DNA of 64,000 nt from Candidatus Flexicrinis proximus (GTDB lineage: Bacteria > Chloroflexota > Anaerolineae > Aggregatilineales > Phototrophicaceae). The position numbers and the translations under genes were made by a program. Positions within the stretch are counted from its first letter, which is position 1. Each line of letters starts with the position of its first letter. Of the stretch, positions 1-9,815 are shown piece after piece. The notes under the pieces are model-generated. The model had not been told where the DNA came from. It was given only the letters and a program-made list of their open reading frames with translations, and did no database searches. Location of the stretch: assembly GCA_016712885.1 (NCBI GenBank), contig JADJQF010000016.1:1-64000 (forward strand). The letters run 5' to 3'.

Positions 1-338
1 CAGGGCAACCACCATACCATCGCGAAGAATGCCCACTGCCGCAGAGCAACCGGGCGCAAATCTGGAACGGCACGATCCGCCCGTACAGCCAGTACTCCAG
101 CGACCGCAGCTGGCTGCCGTCGGGGTAAGGTGTATAACGAATACAGGACGGGGATCGCGGACAGCCCCCTGAACGAGGGGAAACTGAAATGCGTGGTATC
201 CAGCAGACTTGCAGCACATACACCTGTCGGTGACGCACTACACGGGGATATTCGGTGACGCCCAGCGGCGGCGGCGTACGGCCGGAGCGGCGCAATCCCT
301 TCTTTAAGCTCGTATAATACAAGTTGTGGATGAGACGT
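1..338. other. No confident gene at the left edge
   Basis: No long reading frame is convincing here. On the minus strand a short stretch reads like protein (YTLPDGSQLRSLEYWLYGRI, about 80-150), so a frameshifted gene running off the left edge is possible, but I do not recognise it. A TATAAT hexamer lies at about 313-318 on the plus strand without a good -35 box. Confidence 0.25.
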
Positions 339-412
339 GCAGAGGCTTTGCCACTCTGCACCTCCACCAGGGCTACAAATCCCTGAGGTTTAGGGTGAAA
401 CCCAGAGAACCT
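339..412. repeat. Mini-hairpin intergenic repeat (degraded copy)
   Basis: A chain of short imperfect hairpins (AGAGGCTTTGCCACTCT, then an AGGG...CCCT module, then GGGTGAAACCC). The modules match the order seen in better copies at about 14374, 29545 and 42725. It overlaps the last codons of the acetyltransferase reading. Confidence 0.55.
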
Positions 413-1290
413 CCGTCCCGTTAAGCTGAAAATCAGTGAATCTGCAGCGAGTCGACCCCGCTGCGCGTGAAGCCGCAGGCGGTGTAGAGAGGCTGAGCGA
501 ACGGGTATTGGAAATCTGGGTATTGACCGTGACCGCTCGACCCGGCGGCGGAGGAAGGCCGGCGGTCATGTCGCAGACGAGGGCGGCGCCGATGCCCTGC
601 CCCTGCATGGACGGACTGACGGCAAGGGGCGCGAGATGGCCTGATCGCCGTGGCGGGTGCTGAGTTGATAGCCGACGATACGGCCATCGACGCGGGCGAC
701 GCTGGAGAGCGCGGCGAAACGGTAGGCGCGGCGCATGTCCTGCCGTGGTGGTCATCTGGAAGGGGTGGCGAAGGCGGCCTGATCGACGGCAGTCGTAGCA
801 TCGACGTCCTCCAGGCAGGCGGATTCGACGGCGATTCAGGAGGGTGGGCGTTCAGGGGAGGCGGATCGCCTTCGCGGCGCAGGGTGACCAGCCGTTCGGC
901 TTCGGTCATATCAGGCAGCGGCATGTAACTCTCGAACCAGGGTTCCAAGCGCGAGCACCCAGCACTCGCGGGTGCCGGCCTGACTTTCACGCAAGGCGGC
1001 GGCGGTAGAGGCCCACAACTGCTCCAGGACTTCCGTTTCGGTCGTGCCGTCAGCCAAAGGCGACCATGCAGATCCAGGATACCCCGAAGACCGGCCTTGC
1101 ATGGCGGCCATCAGGCCGACCAGATGAGTGCCGCGGAAGGCCAGGCAGGTCAGGCCGGCGGCGTTGTCGACCCATTCGTCCGGCTCGGCCGCAGTCGAGG
1201 TGGGTTTGGCGCTAGTAGCTGTATTTTAGCCAAGGCGAGCAGGTCCAGGCGATAACGGCGCTCGTAAGGGGGTGACAGTCAGGATGCTGT
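390..1290 (-). CDS. Double-domain GNAT N-acetyltransferase, frameshifted
   Basis: This reading is pieced together from several minus-strand frames. The C-terminal half has the acetyl-CoA-binding signature of GNAT enzymes (LAPLAVSPSMQGQGIGAALV), followed by VTVNTQISNTRSL and YTACGFTRSG, which match the usual strands and helix of the fold. The N-terminal half (EWVDNAAGLTCLAF, FRGTHLVGL, then ETEVLEQLWASTAAAL) looks like a first GNAT domain, so the protein was probably a tandem GNAT. At least five frame changes are needed, and the start near 1290 is uncertain. The substrate is unknown. It lies downstream of the replication-loader genes on the same strand and may be the last gene of that transcript. 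Confidence 0.55.
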
Positions 1291-1395
1291 TGAGGCAACC
1301 ACGCTACGCGCCGAAATCCGTGCCGCGCAGGGCACTGCAGCCGGACCTGAACAAGCGTGATGAACCGCCCTTCGCTTCCATCGACCCTACCCGTG

Positions 1396-2726
1396 CTAGC
1401 AGCGGCGCAGACACATGACGTGCCAGGGCGCGGCGATCTCAAAGCGGACGCAGAGGCGCTCGTCCAGCAGGCGGACTTTGATGCACTCGCTGAGCCGGTC
1501 GGGATTCGCTGAGGGTGAAAACGGTCAGGCGGCGCGAGATATAGCGGTAGTCGATCAACTGGAACAGTTTTCCCGCGCCCATTCGCTCCTGACCGCCAGC
1601 ACCCAGGTCGTCGAGGATGTGAAACCGACATTCTTAAACCTTCTGGAAGCGCTGGTCGAAGGTGGACGAGAAGCGCCGGGGTTGAAGAGTGGTGCGGAGG
1701 TCATCGACCGGGTCGGAGACAGTCGCAAAGACGACTTCATCGCCGCGCTCCTGCCGGGGCATTGCCGATAGCGGCGGCTCAGGTGAGTCTTGCCTGACCC
1801 GGCGGCGCAGCGATCACCAGCCAGCGGTTGCCAGGGTTCTGCGAATAGGCATAGGCGGCGTTAGCGACGTTGACCAGGTTGGTGCGTTCTTCGGCGTTGG
1901 GGCCGGAGTTGGCGTCGAAGCTGTTGAAAGTCTTGTCGCGGTGGAGGGCGAGGTGCGCTGGTCAACTGCTCGCGGTGGGAGTCGTTCATGCTGCGGTAAT
2001 CGGGCGCGGTGAGGACGCCGTGAGTGGTGCGGTCGGATATCGCAGGCGCGAGCCGATACAGGCATCAGGGCGCTCTAGCTCGGCGTTAGTGGTGATGACG
2101 GTCGCTTAAAGGCGGTGGGTATGTGATGGTTGGTGAAAGTTTTTCCTTAGCCCAGGGCGACGGATTTTCCACGCCTAGGAGTCGTCCAGGATTGAGCAGG
2201 TCGCAGCCGCGGATGCAGTCGGAAGGACTCGTCATGGCTGGCTACTGCGTCGTCAGTATAGCTGGCGCAGATAGTCGAGAGGTCGGGCGTGGTGACGAAG
2301 GCACGGGAAATCGCCCTGGATGAGGCGCGGATTGCCGATGGCGGCGGCAGGGTGGGTCTTGCCGCTACCGTAAGTGCGTTCGAGAACAACCATTTTCCGG
2401 CGGGGTCGTCGGAGAAGGCGCAGGCGGCGCTGAAGGCCAGATTGAGCGAGTTCTGCTCGGCAGGGGTGTATGGCGGCGTTGGTGACGAAATTGTCGAAGG
2501 TTTTATCGCGGGCGCCCCAGGTTGCTCAGCTCCGCAGGCGCGCCTGACGCTCCATGTCGCGCTGGACCGGGAAATTGGGGCAGCGCAGAAGCTTACCCCA
2601 GCGGGGATCGCCGACGGGGACGTCATAGCGCACGACACCGAGGCCATCACAGATCGAGTCTGCGAGGGGCCGCAAATGGCAGGGGCCGCTGGCCGCGGCG
2701 GTTTCACCGCTCAAAGAAGTCTGCAT
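1396..2726 (-). CDS. Tandem DnaC/IstB-like AAA+ ATPase, probable DnaB helicase loader, frameshifted
   Basis: Reconstructed across several frames, this encodes roughly 440 residues. The N-terminus has a cysteine pair region (CDGLGVVRYDVPVGDPRWG, then LLRCPN) that looks like a zinc ribbon. Two ATPase modules follow. The first starts DKTFDNF and has Walker A TYGSGKTH and then FVTTPDL. The second starts DKTFNSF and has WLVIAAPPG.GKTHL, a Walker B region ending ILDDLGA, and KLFQLIDYRYISR. These are features of DnaC/IstB helicase-loader ATPases. The ATG at 2726 overlaps the end of the DnaD-like gene by 23 bases, so translation is probably coupled. Inference: it loads DnaB at origins or restarted forks. 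Multiple indels break the frame and are most likely sequence errors. Confidence 0.6.
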
Positions 2727-3385
2727 ATTTCCCCGTGACGCTGCGCCCATCGCGCTCAGCAGGCTGTTCATTCCCTTCAAGGCCGCCTTCTTTCCGCCAG
2801 CGGCGCAGAACGCGCCCTTCATGTAGGCCAGATTGCGCTTTCGCGCTGGACGACGATATACGGCTTCACGCACCCAGTCGTCGAGTAGTCCGCCGCTTTA
2901 GCGTGGTCAGCTCGTCGCCGATCAAGCCGGTTAACGGGCCGATATTTTCTTCATAGAGTTTATAGATGGTGGGGCGCTGAGGCAAAATCACCAGATGGCC
3001 GGCGGCGTCGAGGCGGGGCAGCACAATCGGGCGCGCCGAGGATACGGGCGGCGCCGGGGGGGTGCAGGACCCCAGACCAGTTCGATGCCGTCATCGGGGC
3101 GTTGGCGTAGACGGGCAGCAGGGTCATGCGCTTGACCGCCTCTGCCAGGCCGCGTACCCATTCGGCTTCGTCGAGGCCGTATGCACCTTACGGTGGGCGG
3201 AGAAGTCGGTTTTGCGGAGCCAGTAGAGGCCGTCCTGCGGGTCGCGCTGGCCGAAGGCCACAGGCAGAAGACTGACTTTCTAGCTCGACCAGGCTGTCGA
3301 TTTTGGCGATCAGGCCATCGACCAGCGCCTGGGGAACCTGGGTCGGGCCGAGGGTGTCTGGAAAGGAGCGGGATTTCTTTTTCAT
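2704..3385 (-). CDS. DnaD-domain replication protein, frameshifted
   Basis: It starts five bases after the dnaB stop codon (MKKKSRSFPDTLG). The N-terminal part is compatible with a winged-helix region (LYWLRKTDFSAH). The C-terminal part reads PTIYKLYEENIGPLTGLIGDE, then WVREAVY..., RNLAYMKG and LRRWRKEG after small frame corrections. This pattern is typical of the DnaD C-terminal domain, a primosome component that remodels DNA and recruits the helicase loader in Gram-positive bacteria. Its position between dnaB and a DnaC-like ATPase supports that role. The ending GKYADFFER with stop at 2704 also resembles the family. About 227 residues if the indels are corrected. Confidence 0.55.
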
Positions 3386-3390
3386 GGTTG

Positions 3391-6022
3391 TTATTCGAGG
3401 CTGACGCGGCGTACCGCACCATCCATAAATTTCGTCAGGCCGGCATCGAAATAGAGCCAGACGGTATCGGTGCGGCCATTACGGTGCTTGGCGACGATGA
3501 CATCGGCCTGATTAGAATTCGGTGGCCTTGTTGTAGACGACGTCGCAGAGGGAAACATGACGACGTCGGCGTCTTGCTCGATGCTGTTGTGAACGATGAT
3601 ATTGCCCGCGACAAAGTTGTGGTGTTCGAGCACGGTCAAATCGTAGACATCGGTTTCGCCATCAGGCTCGATACTGACCACGGTATCCCCAATATACGTC
3701 ACTGTTCGCCAGGGCGGCAATTTCCGCGCTGGAAACGACAGCAGCCAACCGTCCGCCCGCTCGCGGCCAACGTTTTGTTTATAGAGTGTATTGCCCGCGT
3801 ATGCTGTCCCCATGCCACCGTAGAGCTGACGGCCGTCATGCCCTGTGCCTGCATTGCTGGAAGGGCATACTTTCGCCATATTGCAGCCGGGTATCACGTC
3901 ACGGTTGGTATTTCCGTCAGTTACCTCAGGTAGTGCTCAACCTGAATAAGCTGCGCCATATAACTGCCTACGGCGCCGACCCGCTGAACAAACAAGAAAG
4001 ATCGCCTACACCCGATACGATAACATGATACTGTGGACGGCCTTTGTGCCCTGGGACACGCGCTTCAGTCTCGGGCACTTATCCCTGTTGAAGAAGTAGG
4101 GTTTGGACATCCCACAACAGCTTTGGACTGCTCGTCGCATAGTAGACGGTAGGATGTGAGACGTCGGCCTTTATGCAGCCATCGGTTGCCCAGAGGTGGC
4201 GCAAGAAAGCGTCCTGCGGCGTCCTGCGGTTGTGCGAACACCTTATCAGGCACCCGCTTTTCGTGTGATCGCAGCCCAAAAACCCCATCGGTTCCAGCCA
4301 ATCACGTACTGGATTATGGACTCCGTGGGTCAGCCTTCGGGATGAAGTAAGGAATACCTGCAACCACGAATGACCGGGCTCGGGCTTTATGTGCGGCTCG
4401 ATTCTTGCGCCAAATACGTCTCGCGCGAGACTTGCAACAAGTTCCGCCAAGTCGGGTTCACGAGTTGTGTACTGGATAGAATGTCGCGGGAGGGTGCAGC
4501 CGTCACCGATGAGGTGTGCCAACAAACCCAATTCGGAGTCCGACATTGTCTGCTCGGCGCCGTGCCTGAGTTCGCGCGGAAGAGCTAAATGTTGCCCAAT
4601 CGCCAACTCATCCAGCCGCGTCCAGCCGTCGATGGTCAAGAACTTGTGATTACCTGTCGCGCGGATGGTGTGCCCGAGGCGTGTCGTCAAGACGGAATAC
4701 CGGTTTCGTGCCGGTGCAGAATGCCGCGCTGACCTCCGCCGGTTCAAGCTGGTAGGTCGTCGTATTCAACGCGCTAATGCGGAAGGAATCACGCCCCATG
4801 AGGCTACGGATCGGCACATAACGGCCTTCATCCGGCAGATGCACGAGGGTCTCGCCGGATAAACAGCCCGATTCTCTCAAATCCGAGAGCTGCGGGCGCT
4901 TGTCCTGTCGCGACTCGACGGCGCGGGAGAGCTGAGAGGCGCTGAACAGCGGGACGTTCAATTCGCGCGCCATTTCTTTCAGGGCGCGGCTGATATAGCT
5001 GATTTCCTGGACGCGGTTGTTCTGGGAAATTGCCGCCGGCGGACATCAGCTGCAGGTAATCGACAATGATCATGTCGAGGCCGTGCTCGTGCTGAACGGC
5101 GGCATTTTGACGCGCAGCTCATTGGAGTGAGCTGGCTGGTCTGGTCGAAGAAGATCGGCATGCGGCTGAGGCGGTCGGCGGATTCGACGAAGCGGCCATA
5201 CTCGCCCTGGGTGAGGCGGCCGAGGCGCAGGTTCTGGCTATTGATGCCGGTTTCCATGGAGACGAGGCGCTGGACGAGCTGATCGCTGCCCATTTCCATG
5301 CTGAAGATGGCGACGACCTGGTTCATGCGGGCGGCGTTCATGGCGGCGGAGAGCAGGAAGCTGGTTTTGCCCATCCCGGGGCGGCCGGCGAAGATGAGCA
5401 GATCGGATTTCTGGAAGCCGCCGAGGAGCTGGTCGAGGTCGCGGAAGCCGCTGGGGACGCCGTACTGGGCATCGGGGTTCTGGATCAGGTATTCGATGCG
5501 GTCGAAATACTGGCCGACGGCTTCTTCCATCGGCATGAAGTCGCGCTTGAGCTGGCGGTCGGTGACGGTGAAGAGCGAGTTTTCGGCCTTGGCGATGACG
5601 GCTTCGAGGTCGAGGGCTTCGTCGGCGGCGAGGGCTTTCATCGTCGGCGGCCTTGAGCAGGCGGCGGCGGACGGCGGCGCGTTCGACCAGCTGGCCGTAG
5701 AACTCGGCGTTGACGGAGGTCGGGTGCTGTTGGCCAGCTCGGAGATATAGGCGCGGCCGCCGATGGCTTCCAACTGGCGTATGTTTTCCAGCTCGTCGGC
5801 CAACAGCTCGGGGTCGACCGGCTCGCGGCGTTCGCTGAGGCGCAGCATGGCCGACCAGATGTGGCTGTGACGGAGGATGAAGAAGTCGTCGGCCTTGAGG
5901 AAGGCCGAGAGCGTGAGGAAGACGTCCGGGTTGATCAGCACCGAGCCAAGCAGCGCTTTTCCGCCTCGATCGAAAAGGGCGGATTCAGTTCAGACGAGGG
6001 GAGGGCGCGGTTGGTCGGTCAT
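3391..6022 (-). CDS. dnaB: Replicative DNA helicase DnaB with an intein, frameshifted
   Basis: This is the hexameric helicase that unwinds DNA at the replication fork. The N-terminal domain reads PPFSIEAEKALLGSVLINPD and HSHIWSAMLRL. The RecA-like motor has Walker A GRPGMGKTSF and the motifs AIFSMEMG, QNLRLG, IIVDYLQLMS and SRAVESRQDKRP. The C-terminal extein resumes at SIEQDADVVMF and ends near RRVSLE. The start at 6022 (MTDQPRPPL) was chosen because the true N-terminal sequence continues from it after one frame correction. At least four indels break the frame. An in-frame intein, listed separately, interrupts the conserved RESG/SIEQDAD junction. DnaB is normally essential, so the breaks are more likely errors than decay. 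Confidence 0.85.
3586..4865 (-). mobile_element. Intein with LAGLIDADG homing endonuclease inside dnaB
   Basis: The intein begins at the cysteine after DLRESG (4865) with block A CLSGETLVHLPDEG. Block B contains RATGNHKFLTIDGW. The central endonuclease region has two DOD motifs, LLAHLIGDGC and FLRHLWATDGCI. The C-terminal blocks are VYDLTVLEHHNFVAGN and IIVHN, followed by serine as the first C-extein residue (3585). The length is about 426 residues once frame breaks near 4660 and 4080-3900 are corrected. The insertion point is the RESG/SIEQDAD motif of DnaB, a well-known intein site. Splicing residues Cys1, block B His, His-Asn and Ser+1 are all present, so splicing could work if the frameshifts are artefacts. 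Confidence 0.85.
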
Positions 6023-6195
6023 GGTTCCTATGCGAGTTGCCTGAGCGAAACGAAGTTTTCAGGGTTCAGCCGGCGGGGATCAGTTTTTCGTCCACTTGCG
6101 TCGGGTGAGCCGCCAGGGGCATCACCGGCCAAAAACTGAAAACCGGGTACTGAAGCCTGAAAACTTGTGTGTTCCGTGCGAGAAGGAAGCGCGGT

Positions 6196-6739
6196 TTACT
6201 TGTCGTCCTCGGCGCCCAGGTCGTCGAGATCGAGGTGTCCAGGAAGTCGGCGAAGGCGCTGAGCTTGCGGAATCGACCGGGGCGTCGGAAGCCTCGGCTT
6301 CGCCCTCCCCTCCTCCACTTCGACTTCGACATCGCTTTCCGGGGCGGATGCCGGCGCGGTCGAGGACGGGCTCGGCGACATACAGCGGGACTTTGGCGCG
6401 CACGGCGATGGCGATGGCATCGCTGGGGCGGCAGTCAATTTCGATGCGCTTGCCGGCGGCGGTGTCGAGCACCAGGCGGGCGTAATAGATATCGTCGCGG
6501 ATGTCGCTGACCAGCACATAGACCAGGGTCGCGCCCAATTCCTCGATCATGGTTTTCATCAGGTCGTGGGTGAGCGGACGGCGCTGGGCAATCTCCTGAA
6601 GTTCATAGGTGATGGCGTCGGCCTCGAACGGCCCGATAAAAATCGCGAGGTACCGGTCGGAGGTGTTGTCTTTGAGCACAACAATCCGCTGCTGCGTCGT
6701 CAAACTGACGCGCACGCTGTCAATCGTCACTTCGATCAT
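6196..6739 (-). CDS. Bifunctional nuclease (BFN/DUF151) domain protein
   Basis: The protein starts MIEVTIDSVRVS and carries the DUF151/BFN signatures YLAIFIGPFEADAI, RPLTHDLMKTMIEELGA, IYYARLVL and IDCRPSDAIAIAVRA. Members of this family have been reported as nucleases in plants and are widespread, poorly characterised proteins in bacteria. The start was set at ATG 6739, because the longer upstream reading has low-quality sequence that lacks any family match. The acidic tail (ESDVEVEVEEG ... LDLDDLGAEDDK) is recovered only after several small frame corrections. It lies upstream of dnaB on the same strand, with about 170 bases between. Confidence 0.75.
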
Positions 6740-7210
6740 ACCGGGGTCGCATCTGAAAAATCGTCCGTACCATACCGTGAAAACGGCCTGATCCGCATTA
6801 TACCTGTGTTGTCGGGGTCGGACAATGAGCGCACAGTAAACGCCGGGATGAAAACGGGGGTTGAAACGGAAACGAAATACGAACGCCGGATGTGAGAATT
6901 CGGGTGGGAAAGGGAGGGGTAAATGGAACCACAGAGGGCGCCGATGGGAGAGAGAAGAAGAAGTTGAACAACAGAGGGCACAGAACACACAGAGAAACAC
7001 GGAGGGGATTTTCTATACAAGGGGGGATGGGCGCCTATTTGCCTTCTAGATGGCCGGCCTCGCGGCTAGCGATAAGCGGCCAGCTACCAGCAGCCAGCCG
7101 GCCTCTATATCGACCAGCGGACGCCTTTTCAGGCGTCCCTACAAGCGGCGGTGGGGGGTATAGGGCAACTGATCGTTGTCGGCTGGCAGGTGGTGGCTGA
7201 TCGCTGGCCG
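6740..7210. repeat. Intergenic stretch with CACAGAG repeat and small palindromes
   Basis: There is no gene here. Positions 6933-7020 contain an imperfect repeat of the type ACCACAGAG...CACAGAGAAACACGGAGGG, which recurs at 8732-8775. Positions about 7117-7137 hold the palindrome GGACGCCTTTTCAGGCGTCC, whose inverted copy is near 60446. The rest shows only short GGCC-rich palindromes. Confidence 0.5.
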
Positions 7211-7658
7211 CTATTTCACGCGGGTCATGACGGCGTCGTAGGCGCTGCCTTCGGTCGCGGGGCCGGTGTCGGGGCGCCAGCCGCCGGTGAGCGTGTCGCC
7301 GTCAGGGCTGAGGGTGCCGGTATAGCGCGCGCCGGAGCCGGCGTGGGTCAGGGTGGTGCCGTCGAAGTCCCACGCGTAGGGGAAAACCTCGTCGGACATG
7401 CTGGAGTAGACACTGGCGGGGAAGGTCTGGCTGCCGGCGTCATAGGGCGATGATCTCGACGCTTTGCATGACGAAGCCCTTGAAGTTGATCTCGCCTTCC
7501 GACTTGAGGAAGTGGCCGCCGGGGAGCCATTCGAAGCTATTCCAGCCGAAGATGTTGTCCTCGGCGGAGTCCAGGGTGCGTCCGCGCAGCAGCCATTTGC
7601 CGATCAGCGGCTGGAAGCGGCGGATGGGCGGTTCGGGCGCTGGTTGGGTCTGGGTCAT
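7211..7658 (-). CDS. Conserved hypothetical protein, DUF1579-like, one frameshift
   Basis: The start MTQTQPAPEPPIRRF at 7658 has a good ribosome-binding site (GGGAG, seven bases upstream). The reading shows LIGKWLLRGRT, FEWLPGGHFLKSEGEI and, after a frame change near 7440, FPYAWDFDGTTLTHAG and RYTGTLSPDGDTLTGGWRPD. This resembles lipocalin-like proteins of the DUF1579 type that measure 140-180 residues and are often annotated as hypothetical. Function is unknown. The single break lies between residues about 73 and 90. Confidence 0.6.
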
Positions 7659-7870
7659 TTCGGTCTCCCTCGCGTGATGCGGACCATCGCACATTCCCGG
7701 AGTATAGCTTTTCTGTTTGGTCTCTCAAACGAACCGCGGACCATGTGTACCAAGTCGGGGCCGGTCCGGTTCTATAATGAACGTGTTAGGTGATGAACAA
7801 CACGAGTTGAGGCTTTCCGGCAGAGTCCGGACCCCGGCCCGTGATTTCGAGTTTCCGTCTGGGGGCAATC

Positions 7871-8564
7871 ATGGCAGCAAAACATCGCGAAGGACATCGT
7901 ACGGGGCGGATCGGCTGGCTGCGCGCGTCGGTACTGGGCGCAAACGACGGCATTGTGTCCACGGCGAGTCTGATCGTGGGGTCGCGGCGGCGAGCGCGGT
8001 GCGGGGGATGTGGTGATCGCGGGGGTGGCCGGACTGGTGGCCGGGGCGATGTCGATGGCCGCCGGGGAATACGTCTCGGTCAGTTCGCAGGCCGACACCG
8101 AGGGCGCCGAGCTGGCCCGCGAGCGCCGGGAGTTAGAGGAAGACGGCGAATTCGAACTGCAGGAATTGACCGACATTTATGTGGGGCGCGGGGTCGAACC
8201 CCTGCTGGCAAAACAGGTGGCGCAGCAGTTGATGAGCCACAACGCGCTGGCGGCGCATGCCCGCGACGAGCTTGGCATTTCCGACGCCCTGAGCGCGCGT
8301 CCGGTGCAGGCCGCGCTGGCCTCGGCGGCGTCGTTCGCGGTGGGCGCGGCGCTGCCGCTGGCGACGGTGCTGCTAGTGCCGGAGACCATGCTGGCGGTCG
8401 CGGTGACGGGGGCGTCGCTGGTATTTCTGGCGCTGCTGGGGGTGCTTGCGGCGTGGGCCGGGGGCGCGCCGATCCTGAAGTCGACGATCCGCGTGACGTT
8501 CTGGGGGGCGCTGGCGATGGCGCTGACGGCGCTGGTCGGCTCGCTGTTCGGGACGACGGTCTAG
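7871..8564 (+). CDS. VIT1/CCC1-family iron/manganese transporter, one frameshift
   Basis: The N-terminus (GWLRASVLGANDGIVSTASL) and the motif AGAMSMAAGEYVSVSSQAD are signatures of the VIT/CCC1 family, membrane proteins that move Fe2+ or Mn2+. A cytosolic acidic segment (ARERRELEEDGEFELQEL) follows, then three hydrophobic segments (about residues 155-230) ending LVGSLFGTTV. One frame change near 7980 joins the first helix to the rest. The start at 7871 is the ATG directly before the family-specific N-terminus. No regulator is adjacent. Confidence 0.8.
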
Positions 8565-8570
8565 AGTTCA

Positions 8571-8772
8571 TGGGACGTTGCCCCAAACCTCAGTAGGGAT
8601 TTGCATCCCTGCACCCTTCATTTGCGTTTGGTTTTGCCTGCCATCTCGAACCCGGCGGCGCGGCGAATTATCGCCCGTGCTTCGTGAACGTCACGCCGGT
8701 AGAGTGAGGGAAAAGAGGAGAAAGTAAAGAGAAAAGATTGAACCACAGAGCCCACAGAGAAACACGGAGGGA
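8571..8772. repeat. Intergenic repeats: mini-hairpin element and CACAGAG element
   Basis: Positions 8571-8615 carry an inverted copy of the mini-hairpin repeat (GGGATTTGCATCCC core next to GGGACGTTGCCCC). Positions 8732-8772 carry the second copy of the CACAGAG...AACACGGAGGG repeat first seen near 6933. Confidence 0.5.
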
Positions 8773-9705
8773 TTAGCCAACGCGGGGCTTGTTAGCCTCA
8801 CGCATCCAATCGTGCTTATTCACAGCGTTCCAAAATGCGACAATGTTTTCTGTTGGGAAGAATGTTTTGAGCATCTCAGCTGGGAGACTCAGAAATACCA
8901 CATAGGAGTCGTCCCAAGCTAGATTAGTTGCACCCATAATGTAGGGGGCGCTTCCTAGAGGGACTAGGCTGTAGCGATGGTCGCTCGGCGGTTGCTTGAA
9001 GGCGGCGACTTTCTCTGGATTGTCCAGTAAATAAAGCAACGACTTGAACGCTTTCAGCCAGTCTGTAACGGCAAGTCGCCATTCTGGCGGTTCAACAGCG
9101 GCTATAGAGTCAACCCAACCGACAATTTCTGATTCATGGAGAAACTTCAGACAAAAGAACATTGAGCAGAGAAAACTTGAGTTCCATCCATCGCTCTGAC
9201 TATAGGACCATTCCTCAGCGCGTATGGTTCGATTGTAGGGTTCCGCAAAAAAGGTTCTCAAAATATCCGGCGATGACCACCACTGCTGTGACATCACGAT
9301 TTGCCCAACTGATTCGAGCAGATCATCTCTAAAACCGGGGTATTCTTCAGCAATGCCATCTTTATACATGTTGAGAAGATAGTTGACGACGCCAACTTGG
9401 AAGTCGTCCTCCCGATAGCATATTTCTAAGAGGTAGGGAAGCATCCAGAGAAACCAGTTCACCCAAATCTCGAAGCGGCCGAAGTTCTTTAAGCCGCCAC
9501 CGACATCCAGAAGATACTCATAGATGTAATCTTGGTCGTCTGCGAGAGTCTTGGCGAACAATTCATCAAAATATTCTTGTTCCTGAGACATGAACCACGC
9601 TACGGGTGGGGGCTCAGTTGGGATTTCGGCAAATGCAGATTTCATCCGTTCGATGATGCGCGGATCAAGGGTTTTATTGGGTGTCCACCGGAAATCCATC
9701 AACAA
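8773..9705 (-). CDS. Hypothetical protein of unknown function, 310 residues
   Basis: I do not recognise this protein. It is intact, rich in Trp and other aromatic residues (for example FEIWVNWFLWMLPYLLEI), lacks a signal peptide, and reads as a soluble alpha-helical protein. Its base composition is clearly lower in G+C than the flanking genes, and its neighbours (a metal transporter and dnaN) give no clue to function, so it may be a recent arrival. The first ATG at 9705 begins MLMDFRW. The gene is followed on its 3' side by the CACAGAG repeat. Confidence 0.6.
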   Translation of the reverse strand: MLMDFRWTPNKTLDPRIIERMKSAFAEIPTEPPPVAWFMSQEQEYFDELFAKTLADDQDYIYEYLLDVGGGLKNFGRFEIWVNWFLWMLPYLLEICYREDDFQVGVVNYLLNMYKDGIAEEYPGFRDDLLESVGQIVMSQQWWSSPDILRTFFAEPYNRTIRAEEWSYSQSDGWNSSFLCSMFFCLKFLHESEIVGWVDSIAAVEPPEWRLAVTDWLKAFKSLLYLLDNPEKVAAFKQPPSDHRYSLVPLGSAPYIMGATNLAWDDSYVVFLSLPAEMLKTFFPTENIVAFWNAVNKHDWMREANKPRVG

Positions 9706-9717
9706 TTACCCGTTAAC

Positions 9718-9749
9718 AAAACGGGGAGACTCGCGCCTCCCCGTTTTTT
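9718..9749 (-). terminator. Hairpin terminator downstream of dnaN
   Basis: The arms AACGGGGAG and CTCCCCGTT form a nine-base stem. There is a T-run on the plus side (CGTTTTTTG) and a shorter one (GTTTTG) on the minus side, so it may act in both directions. On the minus strand it lies just after dnaN and before the 310-residue gene. Confidence 0.75.
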
Positions 9750-9815
9750 GACTGGAACCTCAGGGCTTATCGCCCCAGCTCATCACTTCTGTTCACTGCT
9801 CTCCACTGCCCTTGC

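Noticed and set aside
3391..6022. dnaB as a true pseudogene
   Set aside because: All helicase and intein motifs are conserved on both sides of each break and the gene is normally essential, so single-base sequence errors are more likely.
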